From positions 1-64,000 of the forward strand of contig CAZOOP010000009.1 of assembly GCA_964581465.1 (NCBI GenBank): 64,000 bases of DNA. Reading direction: 5' to 3'. The position numbers and the translations under genes were made by a program. The number at the start of each line of letters is the position of its first letter. The stretch's first letter is position 1. The notes below the pieces were generated by a model that worked only from the letters and a program-made list of their open reading frames with translations, was not told where the DNA came from and did not search any database. Positions 16,356 to 24,865 of this stretch are shown here, piece after piece. The DNA comes from WJMB01 sp964581465 (GTDB lineage: Bacteria > RBG-13-66-14).

Positions 16356-17717
16356 TTAGAGGACGAAGCCTACGGCCACGGAGCCGCCGAGGTGGTTGTT
16401 GTTCTCGCCGCTGGAGAAGGTGTTGGTCATCAGGCCGAGGTCGAAGTGGAAGATCTCGCCGACGTGGAGGCCGAAGCCGAAGCAGGCCAGGAAGTTGGCG
16501 TCGGCCTGGTCTTCGATGACCGAGTTGTAGTTGGTGTTGATCCCGGCGCGGAGGGAGAAGATATCGGCCAGGTTCCACTCGACGCCGAAGGAGAGGTCGC
16601 GGACGCGATCGACGGTGATCTCCCGGGTCTCGCCGGCGTTTGGGTCGTAGACGGTGACGGTGTAGTCGGTCTCCAGGGCGTCGAGGTCCAGGGCGATGTT
16701 GAAGCCGCTGAAGGGCTCGAAGGAGACGCCGATGCGCACCTGGGGATCGAGCTGGGTGGCCGGGGAGTCGTCGTCCCAGGCGATCTCGAGGGGGATGATG
16801 TTGCGGCCCATGACGCCGAAGTGGAAGAAGTCGCCGACGAAGCCCTGGACGCCCAGGTCCATGGAGAAGCCGTAGCCGGTGGCGGAGGCGCCGACGTTGA
16901 GGATGTTTTCAAACAGCCAGTTGGGGCCGGTGGTCAGGGCCTCTTCGACGTTGAAGGGGATTTGGTTGTCGTAGCGCTGACCGTAGATGAACTTGGCGCT
17001 GGCGCCGATGGCGATGAAGTTATCGCGCTTGAGTTCGAAGCTGTGGGCGTAGGTAACGGCGAGGTCGTGCTGGGCGAAGCCGGTGGCGTTGACCACGGAG
17101 CCGTTGTCGTCTTCGAGGCCGATGCCGTCGCCCTCGATGGTCCGCCAGCCCTGGGAGGCCAGACGGTTGTACTCGGCGGTGGTCAGCAGACCGGCGCCGT
17201 AGAGGGCGGTGATCTCGGCGAAGGAGTCCAGGTAGGTCGTCGAGATCAAACGGCCGGTGTAGGTATCGACCCAGGGACCGATCTCGAGCTTGGTCATGTC
17301 GACCCAGCTCACCGCGACCGGACCGATCTGGGCGGCGAAGCCGGCGTGCATGTTGCCGATGACGCCGACGCCGGGTTCGTTGAAGTCTTCGAGGGCGCCC
17401 TGGAAGTCCTCGATGTAGTTCTGGATCTCCGAGGGGTTCATCGGCAGGTCGTCGGCGCCGTCGTAGTAGCTGCGGAAGCGGTTCATCTGTTCGGTGATGC
17501 CGTCCTTGACACCGAAGCCCCAGACGGGGTCCGCGCCGAAGATGATGTCGCGGCGGCCGAAGGCGGCCGGGTTCCAGTAGGCGCAGGTGCCGTCCTCGAC
17601 CAGGGCCACCTGGGCGCCGCCCATGGCCATGGCTCGTGGACCGAAGAGCTCGGTGGCGCCGGCCAGACCGGCGGCGAGCAAGAGGATCAGGACGATTCGC
17701 GTTGACAGTCCTCGCAT
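16356..17717 (-). CDS. TraF-like outer-membrane barrel protein B
   Basis: A 453-residue paralogue of the 14634 product, with the same layout: signal peptide ending AGA, LFGPRAMAMGGAQVALVEDG, CAYWNPAAFG, then a long run of amphipathic strands ending SVAVGFVL. Shared internal features include a GPVAVSW strand near residue 130 and a conserved GRNIIPLEIAWDD segment (GRDVIPRAITWDE in the other copy). AAGGAGGTCCG precedes the ATG. Promoter-like TTGCAA-17-TATGGT lies 123-151 bp upstream. The two genes are tandem but separated by a terminator and palindromic element 3, so they are transcribed separately. Confidence 0.8.
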   Translation of the reverse strand: MRGLSTRIVLILLLAAGLAGATELFGPRAMAMGGAQVALVEDGTCAYWNPAAFGRRDIIFGADPVWGFGVKDGITEQMNRFRSYYDGADDLPMNPSEIQNYIEDFQGALEDFNEPGVGVIGNMHAGFAAQIGPVAVSWVDMTKLEIGPWVDTYTGRLISTTYLDSFAEITALYGAGLLTTAEYNRLASQGWRTIEGDGIGLEDDNGSVVNATGFAQHDLAVTYAHSFELKRDNFIAIGASAKFIYGQRYDNQIPFNVEEALTTGPNWLFENILNVGASATGYGFSMDLGVQGFVGDFFHFGVMGRNIIPLEIAWDDDSPATQLDPQVRIGVSFEPFSGFNIALDLDALETDYTVTVYDPNAGETREITVDRVRDLSFGVEWNLADIFSLRAGINTNYNSVIEDQADANFLACFGFGLHVGEIFHFDLGLMTNTFSSGENNNHLGGSVAVGFVL

Positions 17718-18198
17718 CGGACCTCCTTGACATCAGCCTTGATATCGGCGGGGATGGGTTCTCGCGCCGTGGGAGAGGCGCTTTCGGCAAGCTGGTAAGG
17801 GCTCCCGAAATGTGGCTTCGGGAACTGTATTCCACTTATACCATAGCGGCAAACATCTATTCTTGCAAGCCTGTAAGCTCCAAGTCCGGATAGGGCGAGC
17901 GGGACGATACGAGACGAATACCGGAGGCGTGTTCTCGGATAGGCCGGGAGGAATCGCGGATGGCCGGATGATTCGGCTTGGCTTGAGCAAGGAGCCGGCC
18001 GGTCAAATGGGGGATCACCGGTGGATGAGAAGCCTATCGTTTTCGGTGGTCACTTTCGGTTGCTGGAGTGAATGAGTTGGGTTCGATACTCAACGGTGCC
18101 GATAGAGGGTCTCAGACAGCTCGAATCGAACGAACCAAACCAGGCTGGATCGGTTTTACCTCACTGAGCTGTGGGCCGTCCATCTTCGCGACGGATTA
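17718..18198. other. Non-coding spacer upstream of barrel gene B
   Basis: Apart from the promoter at 17840-17868 I see no gene. A stretch near 18008 (gggatcaccgg) faintly resembles the end of the IS1595-type miniature elements, but there is no partner end. Confidence 0.4.
17840..17868 (-). promoter_or_regulatory. Sigma-70-type promoter for the 16356 gene
   Basis: On the minus strand TTGCAA (17868-17863), 17 nt, TATGGT (17845-17840). Confidence 0.6.
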
Positions 18199-18661
18199 GG
18201 GATCATCACATAAGATGAACATCAGATATTCCAATAGGGTGCTTATATCGGCGTGAACAAGTCTGTATTCCCGCCACCAGCAAAGTGGTCAATGTGGCAG
18301 GGAGGAGCAGGACGAGGGACCGGCACGTGAAGTGTCCCAGGTGCGACTACCGCTATCACCACCGCTGCGCCGACGGGCGTCATAAGTGCAAGTGCTGCGG
18401 CAAGCTGTTCAACCATCGTTTCCGGGGGCGTCGCAACGAGCCGCCGCCGGAAAACCGCCGTGAGATAGCGCGTCTGTTCCGGCTCGGCCTCCCGGCGGCG
18501 CGGGTCATCCTGCCCAAGCGCTGTGACGGCAAACACCTGGTCGATGCGATCCTGGGCAATGTCGAGCTGGACTCGATCGTCTACTCCGACGCGACGACGA
18601 AAACGCGCTGAACTACCTCAGGTGCATACTTCGCGCTTGTTCATAATTAGGTAATAATCCC
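18199..18661 (+). mobile_element. 463-bp internally deleted IS1595-family element with 8-bp target duplication
   Basis: Left end gggatcatcacataagatg.. (18199-18221) and right end (18638-18661) are imperfect terminal inverted repeats of about 24 bp. The 8-bp sequence acggatta occurs directly on both sides (18191-18198 and 18662-18669), the duplication length known for IS1595 elements. The interior is a shrunken transposase gene. The right end matches the element at the start of the window. Confidence 0.9.
18285..18646 (+). pseudogene. Remnant IS1595-family transposase
   Basis: Three pieces of an IS1595-type transposase survive. First is an N-terminal zinc ribbon VKCPRCDYRYHHRCADGRHK followed by CKCCGKLF. 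Next comes VELDSIVYSD, matching the DDE-domain segment K-V-E-L-D-S-I-V-Y-S/T-D of the family. Last, in a different frame, is the C-terminal DENALNYLRCILRACS ending at 18646. The catalytic core between them is deleted and there is a frameshift near 18590-18605, so no active enzyme is made. It may still be moved in trans by an intact copy. Confidence 0.8.
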
Positions 18662-18860
18662 ACGGATTATTTTTCACGGCCGGGCTGCTGGATGGGAATC
18701 CAGGATGTGTCGGCAGCCCACCGACTGTCCGGATCCAAACGGGGTTCGACAGCCGACCGGCGCCTCTTGAGCTGTCTGTGTTTCAGGTTGGAACGAGAAC
18801 GATGCTCTGTTATGGTCAAAGAACAGCCGTATACTCCTCGGAGAAAAGGTCCGTATGTCG

Positions 18861-20672
18861 TCAACGGCCGGTTTCGGCGACGTCGGGGCTGGACTCGGGT
18901 TCGTCATCGAGGTCCGCTGTTTCTTCGTCGCCGTTGAGGTCGATGTAGCGGTGGATCTCGCTGGGAAGGTCGCGGCGCAGCCGGGCGAGGATCTCATCGG
19001 GGTGGCGCAGGTTGATCAGCTCCTCGGCGACCATCGCGGCGCGGCGGAAATCGATGGCCCGGATGGTCGCCTTGACCAGGGGCACGTTGACCGGACTGAC
19101 CGAGAGTTCGTCGATGCCCAGGCCGACCAGAAAGGGCACGGCGATAGGGTTGGCGGCCATCTCGCCGCACATCCCCACCCAGATTCCGGCGTTGTGCCCG
19201 GCGTCGACGATGTTCTTCAACAGGCGCAGCACTGCGGGGTGGAAGGGTTGGTAGAGGTAGGCCAGGGAGGGGTTGGAGCGGTCCACGGCCAGGGTGTACT
19301 GGATCAGATCGTTGGTGCCGATGGAGAAGAAGTCGACCTCGCGGGCGAACTGGTCGGCCAGGATCGCCGCCGAGGGCACCTCGATCATGATACCGACCTC
19401 GATGTCCGGATCGTAGGGCAGCCGTTGTTCGTCGAGGTCCACCATGCACTTGGCCAGGATGGTTTTGGCCTGACGCAGCTCCTCCAGGGAGCTGATCATG
19501 GGGAACATCAGGTGGACGTTTCCCGTGGCCGAAGCGCGCAGTACCGCCCGCAGTTGTGTGCGGAAGGTGTCGGGCCGACTCAGCGAGAAGCGCACCGCCC
19601 GGCAGCCCAGGTAGGGGTTGATCTCGACGGGGACGTCGGGGTGGGAGAGGAACTTGTCGCCGCCGATGTCCACGGTGCGGATAACCACGGGCTGCGGGGC
19701 CAGTTGGCGGGCGACCACGGTGTAGGCTTCGAACTGCTCCTCCTCGCCGGGCAGGTCGTCGCGGTTGAGGAAGAGAAACTCGGTGCGGTAGAGCCCCACG
19801 CCGTCGGCGCCGTGGGTGGAGACGGCGTCGACCTCGGAGAGCAGCTCGATGTTGGCGGCCAACTCGATGCGGAAGCCGTCCCGGGTCTCGGCGGGTTCGT
19901 CGCGCAGCTCGCGCAGGGATTGGAGCTGGGCCAGCTCCTCGCTCTGCACGCGGCGGTAGCGCTCGAGGAGCTCCTTGGACGGGTTGAGGACGGCGATACC
20001 CTTGCGGCCGTCCAGGATCAGCATGTCGCCGTTCTCGGCCCGGCGGTAGAGGTTGCCCAGGCCGACCACGGCGGGGATCTCCAGGGCTCGGGAGATGATC
20101 GCGGTGTGGCTGGTGGCGCCGCCGACGTCGGTGGCCAGACCCAGAACCTTGGACGGATCGATCTGGGCCGCCGCCGAGGGCGGCAGGTCGTGGGCCACGA
20201 TGACCGACTGGCGCTCCAGCCGGGTGACCGCTGATTCACGCTTGCCCAGCAGGATGCGCATCAGGCGGTCGCCCAGGTCGTGGACGTCGGCCACCCGGTC
20301 GCGCAGGTATTCGTCGTCGATATTGTTGAAGGTCTCGATGAAGTGATCGACGACCTGGCTCACGGCGTACTCCGCGGTGCAGTGTTTCTCGCGGATGCCG
20401 CTTTCGACGCTCTTGACCAGGGACTCGTCACTGAACATCATCAACTGGGATTCCAGGATGCCCAGCCGGGTCTCGGCGCCCTGCTCGCGCAGGCGCTCGA
20501 TGATGCTCTCCATCTGCGCCCGGGCGGTCGCCAGGGCTTCGCGGAAACGGGCGATCTCGCGCTCGGGGTCTTCGACCTCGTCCCGACCCACGCCCAAGAC
20601 CTCCAGGCGTGGCTTGAAGACGGGACCGATGGCCACGCCCTTGGAAACCGCCACTCCGTGAAAGAACATCAT
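18861..20672 (-). CDS. ptsI: Phosphoenolpyruvate-protein phosphotransferase (PTS enzyme I)
   Basis: A 603-residue enzyme I. It takes phosphate from phosphoenolpyruvate onto His189 (GGATSHTAI motif) and passes it to HPr. The N-terminal swivelling His domain and HPr-binding helices (residues about 1-250) and the PEP-binding TIM barrel are present, including LYRTEFLF, FPMISS and the active-site cysteine in VGMCGEMA. About 25 extra acidic residues follow the usual end (GDEETADLDDEPESSPD). HPr is encoded upstream on the same strand, but with a strong terminator and about 510 bp between, so they are not one simple operon. No sugar-specific enzyme II is in the window. Confidence 0.95.
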   Translation of the reverse strand: MMFFHGVAVSKGVAIGPVFKPRLEVLGVGRDEVEDPEREIARFREALATARAQMESIIERLREQGAETRLGILESQLMMFSDESLVKSVESGIREKHCTAEYAVSQVVDHFIETFNNIDDEYLRDRVADVHDLGDRLMRILLGKRESAVTRLERQSVIVAHDLPPSAAAQIDPSKVLGLATDVGGATSHTAIISRALEIPAVVGLGNLYRRAENGDMLILDGRKGIAVLNPSKELLERYRRVQSEELAQLQSLRELRDEPAETRDGFRIELAANIELLSEVDAVSTHGADGVGLYRTEFLFLNRDDLPGEEEQFEAYTVVARQLAPQPVVIRTVDIGGDKFLSHPDVPVEINPYLGCRAVRFSLSRPDTFRTQLRAVLRASATGNVHLMFPMISSLEELRQAKTILAKCMVDLDEQRLPYDPDIEVGIMIEVPSAAILADQFAREVDFFSIGTNDLIQYTLAVDRSNPSLAYLYQPFHPAVLRLLKNIVDAGHNAGIWVGMCGEMAANPIAVPFLVGLGIDELSVSPVNVPLVKATIRAIDFRRAAMVAEELINLRHPDEILARLRRDLPSEIHRYIDLNGDEETADLDDEPESSPDVAETGR

Positions 20673-20707
20673 CTAAACCGAGCTCCAAAAACGTCGTTAC
20701 AGATTAT

Positions 20708-21117
20708 GGGATGACATCACAAACGATCAGGGACAGGACAAAGACAACTCGGAAGACTGCCTGCTCTTGAAGTAAGCGGTTGAAACGAGGTTTATCGAGC
20801 AGCGCATCGGACTGGAGCCGTATCAAACTGAAGTCGATTCGCAATAAACACTTGGTATCAACTTCAGAGAAAATGGGTACCGTCGAAATTTCCTGCATCT
20901 CGCAGTCGTCTTCAAGCTTCGTGCCGCGAAACGGGTATCCAAGGTTTCTGGAAACCACGGGTAGTCGTTACAATCATCTCGGCCGACCAGCACACCCGAT
21001 CGATTGTCAACTACAATTACCCCGATGATATCCCGTCGCACCGCGGTCCATTCCGGTAAGCGGTCCCATTGATAGTCCACCAGCGATAGCTGCCGATTCA
21101 TTTTGCATGATAACCCC
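20708..21117. mobile_element. Possible decayed miniature element between ptsI and HPr
   Basis: The segment starts gggatgacatcacaaac and ends catgataacccc, resembling the gggat-atcac / gtgat-atccc ends of the miniature elements at 23737 and 30740. Internal stretches (caactcggaagactgcc, agcggttgaa) are also alike. Flanking 8-mers match only 5 of 8. An alternative is a frameshifted gene: minus-strand fragments MNRQLSLVDYQWDRLPEWTA and KLEDDCEMQEISTVPIFSEV lie in two overlapping frames here. Confidence 0.35.
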
Positions 21118-21145
21118 AGGATAATCCCAGGATAATCCCAGGATT

Positions 21146-21170
21146 AAAAACCCCGCGGCTCGGCGCGGGG
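21146..21170 (-). terminator. Intrinsic terminator of the HPr gene
   Basis: On the minus strand CCCCGCG-CCGAGC-CGCGGGG followed directly by TTTTT, 15 bp after the stop codon. Three 11-bp tandem copies of ataatcccagg-like sequence (21110-21142) lie just beyond. Confidence 0.9.
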
Positions 21171-21184
21171 ATCGCGAAGCGCCG

Positions 21185-21481
21185 CTATGCCTTTTGCTTG
21201 CGTTTTTCCTTCTCGAGGAAACGCTTGTCGGCCAACAGCTTGAGGCTGCGCAGGGCCTTTTCGGCGTCGTGACCGACCGCGCGGACCATCAGCGCCGTGC
21301 CCGGGCCGGCGCCCAGGGCCATCACGCCCATGACGCTCTTGGCGTTGACCTCGCCGGACTTGCCGTCGTTTCGCGAGACGTAGATGTCGCTGTCGAACTT
21401 CTGGGCGACCCGGACGAAGAGGGCGGCGGGCCGGGCGTGGAGTCCGAGCTTGTTGTTGACGATGATCTCTATTTGGGGCAT
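21185..21481 (-). CDS. ptsH: Phosphocarrier protein HPr
   Basis: About 98 residues. The phosphorylatable His15 sits in the family motif GLHARPAALF, and the second signature NAKSVMGVMALGAGPG carries the serine equivalent to regulatory Ser46 of Gram-positive HPr, at residue 49. HPr accepts phosphate from enzyme I and relays it to sugar enzymes II or regulators. The C-terminal tail is Lys-rich (EKEKRKQKA). ATG 21481 is chosen because the conserved fold begins immediately; an upstream GTG would add 16 non-conserved residues. A dedicated terminator follows. No HPr kinase is nearby. Confidence 0.93.
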   Translation of the reverse strand: MPQIEIIVNNKLGLHARPAALFVRVAQKFDSDIYVSRNDGKSGEVNAKSVMGVMALGAGPGTALMVRAVGHDAEKALRSLKLLADKRFLEKEKRKQKA

Positions 21482-22114
21482 GACTCCGCTGGTTTCCTTC
21501 TCGAGGGTTGCAGCCGGATCCCGTTTCACCGAGATTCAGTCGGCTCAGTCCACGCGGCCCGTTCATTAACCACGGCATTATAACACCGCCCGGCGAGTAC
21601 GGTCAACGAGCCGGGGTAGCTCGGCGATGCTCGGCTCGAACGACGGGTCGATCGGCATGGATTGATTCTAATTATTGATTCTATGTTAAGCGGGATGTGT
21701 GTGACGCGAAAAAGCCCGCTCATGCCGTCGATCCAATCAGAACGGTCCTTTGTCGGCATCGGTGCTGGTTGTTGTTTAGGTCTTCACCAATCGGTTTTCA
21801 CTAGTTGGTTGAAGTAGAAAAACGGACCATCAACGGTCGGCGCCGGTGTCTCGTCCCGGCGACCCGTCAGCTTCATACCCTGTCCCATCAAAATGCCCCC
21901 CCTCTCCCGGCGTCCACCTCTTGACCGCTTACATCTATTAGTCTATATTGTAAACGTACAATCGGGGCTCCAAAACAGATAGAATTAATCAACTATGATT
22001 ACGGCGTCCTTGCAGCGGTTCGCCCTCGCAGTGGATGTGGAAGCCCTGACTGCCTTGCCCTGACTGCCTTGAACGAAACAATCAATAAACACATCGAATC
22101 CCACGAGGTATGGC
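21482..22114. other. Non-coding spacer between divergent HPr and lamin-tail genes
   Basis: No convincing gene. It contains the promoter at 21921-21949 and a perfect 14-bp tandem duplication (ccctgactgccttg, 22044-22071) just before the lamin-tail gene. Confidence 0.5.
21921..21949 (+). promoter_or_regulatory. Sigma-70-type promoter for the lamin-tail gene
   Basis: TTGACC (21921-21926), 17 nt, TATATT (21944-21949). This is a near-consensus promoter about 165 bp before the start codon. Confidence 0.75.
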
Positions 22115-22810
22115 TTGAAGAACCGGCTCGATAGGCATGGCAAGCAACCGAAAGCGACCCGGACCGCGCTCTGCGCGTTGATCCCGGCCTTGGTTCTGCT
22201 CGCCTTCACCCCGGTTTTCGCCGACGAGATCGCCGACCATCTGGTTATCAGCGAGGTGCTGCCCCGCCCTGACGGCGAACAGGCCGTCTTCATCGAGATT
22301 TACAACCCCACCAAGGACGACATCTCCCTCGACGGCTACTTCCTCAAGGCCGCGCATACCGGCAGCGCGGCTTATCTGAACGGCGTCGTACCGGCGCACG
22401 GATTCTATCTGGTCGCCACCTTCACCGACGACGATTGGCCCCGGGATTGGGTCGCGCCCGATTACTACTACGACGGCCTCGAGATCAACGACGCTCACGG
22501 CGGCGTGGTCCTCAACGACCAGAACGGTCCCGTCGACGCCCTGGGTTGGGGCTCCTCCACCCCGCCCTACTACGAGGGCGTCCCCTGCGATCCACCGGCC
22601 CAGGGCGATTCACTGGAGCGCAAGAGCGGCGACTATCACGACGATGACTTGGGCAACGGGTTGGACACCGGCAACAATCTCTTCGACTGCCACGAACGAG
22701 GAGTGCCCGAACCCCAGAATTCCGACAGCCCCATCGAGGTGCCCCCCTCCTCCAGCGAAGGCAACTCCTGGAGCTACATCAAGAGCCTCTACGGCGACGA
22801 TACGCTGTAG
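22115..22810 (+). CDS. Secreted lamin-tail-domain (LTD) protein
   Basis: A 231-residue secreted protein. After a basic N-region and a hydrophobic core ending at about residue 36 (VFADE), a single lamin-tail domain follows: HLVISEVLPRPDGEQAVFIE with IYNPTKDDISLDGYFLK, then VVLNDQNGPVDALGWGS and the DSLERKSG and GNNLFDCHERGVPEPQNSDS ending typical of bacterial LTD proteins. These immunoglobulin-like domains occur in surface nucleases and adhesive proteins; here no enzyme is attached. Start is TTG 22115 after cgaggt. It is unusual in lacking the C-terminal sorting domain found on other secreted proteins in the window. Monocistronic, with its own promoter and terminator. Confidence 0.82.
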   Translation: MKNRLDRHGKQPKATRTALCALIPALVLLAFTPVFADEIADHLVISEVLPRPDGEQAVFIEIYNPTKDDISLDGYFLKAAHTGSAAYLNGVVPAHGFYLVATFTDDDWPRDWVAPDYYYDGLEINDAHGGVVLNDQNGPVDALGWGSSTPPYYEGVPCDPPAQGDSLERKSGDYHDDDLGNGLDTGNNLFDCHERGVPEPQNSDSPIEVPPSSSEGNSWSYIKSLYGDDTL

Positions 22811-22858
22811 CAGCCCCAAGCCGACCCCACCACACCGCCGGATTGTGTTTTCTTGACT

Positions 22859-22880
22859 CAGGGCCGTAGGCCCTGTTTTT
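22859..22880 (+). terminator. Intrinsic terminator of the lamin-tail gene
   Basis: CAGGGCC-GTA-GGCCCTG followed by TTTTT. Confidence 0.9.
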
Positions 22881-22944
22881 GCTATCCCGCGAGCCGACCT
22901 TCGCCTCCTAGACAATTAGAAATGAACCTCGGATAAGACGGGTG

Positions 22945-23041
22945 CCGCGGCGGCGTTGGCACGTTTCTTGCGGAATCCGACGCTCCTTTTCGAGACAGAC
23001 TCGGTCGCTCTGCTGCAAGAAACGTGCCAACGCCGCCGCGG
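22945..23041. repeat. Palindromic element 4, 27-bp arms
   Basis: Perfect 27-bp inverted repeat: 22945-22971 (CCGCGGCGGCG then TTGGCACGTTTCTTGC) with 23015-23041; loop 43 nt beginning GGAATC. This is the one copy without a nearby gene downstream of either arm: the lamin-tail gene ends to its left, and to its right is a 1.8-kb gene-poor stretch before uvrA. Confidence 0.9.
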
Positions 23042-24865
23042 GGCAGGCTGAACGCCGAAATCGGGGCGGCGAAGGTCGGCGGTTGCCGCGGGTTGAACGG
23101 CTGGCTTACACCGACGCCCCCTTCGGCCGGCGCTACGCTGAGGTATCAACAGGTTTTTATCAGGAAGATACAAATCTAGGCTCAATCTCAATTGTTTTCA
23201 GAAGGCAATACATTAAGGGTTATTACTCGCTCTCGAACAGTTATTTATAGTTAAAGATCACTACATAATACTTGACCTACATTTATAATCATAGGGAGTT
23301 GTTTCGAGTAAAGCATCCTTGAGGTATGCGCCATGTATTGTGTGGACTCGTCGACGCAGCTAGCCGATACAGATGCTAAAGTATGTAATAGAGTATGGTA
23401 TCGCATACCCTATCCTGACCGAAACATGATTGTAATCTGCTGATAATACTCATGAAGACTCTTAAATACTTGTTTCATAACCGGTAATTAATAAAGTGAC
23501 GGCTAATATAGGCGTGATAAAGAGCAGATATAGATAACAGTGCGTTTGAATATTCCCTGAAGACGGCGTGCTACTTGGATCAAAGTCCATTAATAACAGG
23601 CAATAAGGACTTGCTAAATGAATGCTTTAACAATAAAGTGCATTTCAGGGAAATGAATAACTACCCAACAAGCCGCACCCCAATCCGCCTGATTTGGTTC
23701 GAACACGTTCCATGGAGCCTAGAGTTTTTTAGTTTAGGAGTTATCACACATGCCTGAGTAGGCGTATACCGCTAATAGCTAATCATTATGTGCTTTATGG
23801 CTGCGCAAGTTGTCATTATACATGCGTGCCTGGTGGCGGAAAAGCAGACGTGTTCAAAGAGGGCGCTCCTAAGAGGACGCTCGGCTTCGGGTAGTCGCGA
23901 CTCCTGATTCGCATTCCGGGCATCCTTGATAGAATGAGGCTGAATGCTTTCAAACAGTGGCTTTGGCAGATATGACAACTCTTTGGTTCGTCGAGCTGAA
24001 GGCCTTCGGGAGGTAGCTGTCCGCACCTCCGTTCTAAATGCCGCTCTTTTTAAGTTTGCGTCGTCGGTTCAGTTTCAGGTGATCATCCCTTAGTTTACCC
24101 TCCGGCAGCTGCTCTTAATAGGCTGCCCGACAGGATCGCCGGCTTTCCGCCTTTGGTGGCCTCTTTAGTTGGTCGGGTTTGCCATTAATCCATCCTGAGG
24201 ATAATAGGATCATGCTGTGTTATAAAGGATAAAATGACAACATATTAGCAATATCATCGGTCGAGCACGAGTGATAACCCCAGCGTTTATAGAATCTTGA
24301 TAGATATGTTACAACTCAATATGTTGTCCCTATCCGAAGATGATTTGTGGCACTGATTGCTGACTTGGTAACTAGAATTCTGATAGTCAGAGAACAGGGG
24401 CCACTGATTGGCATTCAAGACCGTCAAGGCAAGAGCGCCAAGCAGAAAAGGACGCTAAATGCAATCCAATGGGAGCTTGTGCAGTCTCAGTCAGCTAATC
24501 CCCTCTTCGTTACGACACCCTTCATTAAGCAGGAGAATAAAAACCCTGTCATAACGAGCCGCTCCCTGGGTTATTGATACTAGTTCCCTTCTTGTGTTGT
24601 TCTCTTTTTGAAGCGAATCGAAGTGAATCACGGTTGAGACTAAACGTTGAGACTAAACACTGTTTTTAATTTTCCACCGTGTCTCTCGTGGCGCCATTCT
24701 GACGCCCCTCACCGCTCATAATGGCGTCATTGACTTACAGAATCTTTTACGATAAAGTTCAACGTTGAATACCATTCTCTTCTCTCCGCTTCTTCGACGG
24801 TTAAAACAACTCAACCATAACGAGACCCCGTGCGAATCCGGGGCGAACGAAGAATAGCGACGACA
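23042..24865. other. AT-richer gene-poor region upstream of uvrA
   Basis: No gene with a credible start and domain. It holds a miniature element (23737-24089), a likely end of another (cgagtgataacccc ending at 24279), and a perfect 13-bp tandem duplication (gttgagactaaac at 24633-24658). A 76-codon open frame at 24347-24577 has no recognisable features and is left out. Confidence 0.5.
23737..24089. mobile_element. Miniature IS1595-type element (353 bp) with 8-bp target duplication
   Basis: Ends ggagttatcac (23737-23747) and ggtgatcatccc (24078-24089) are inverted. The 8-mer ttagttta is present immediately outside both ends (23729-23736 and 24090-24097). Its reverse complement is related along its length to the interrupted element at 30634-31352. 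No transposase is encoded. Confidence 0.82.

Noticed and set aside
14634..17717. Conjugation genes, from the TraF_2 family name
   Set aside because: There are no other transfer genes; in many non-conjugative diderms this family name covers outer-membrane barrels.
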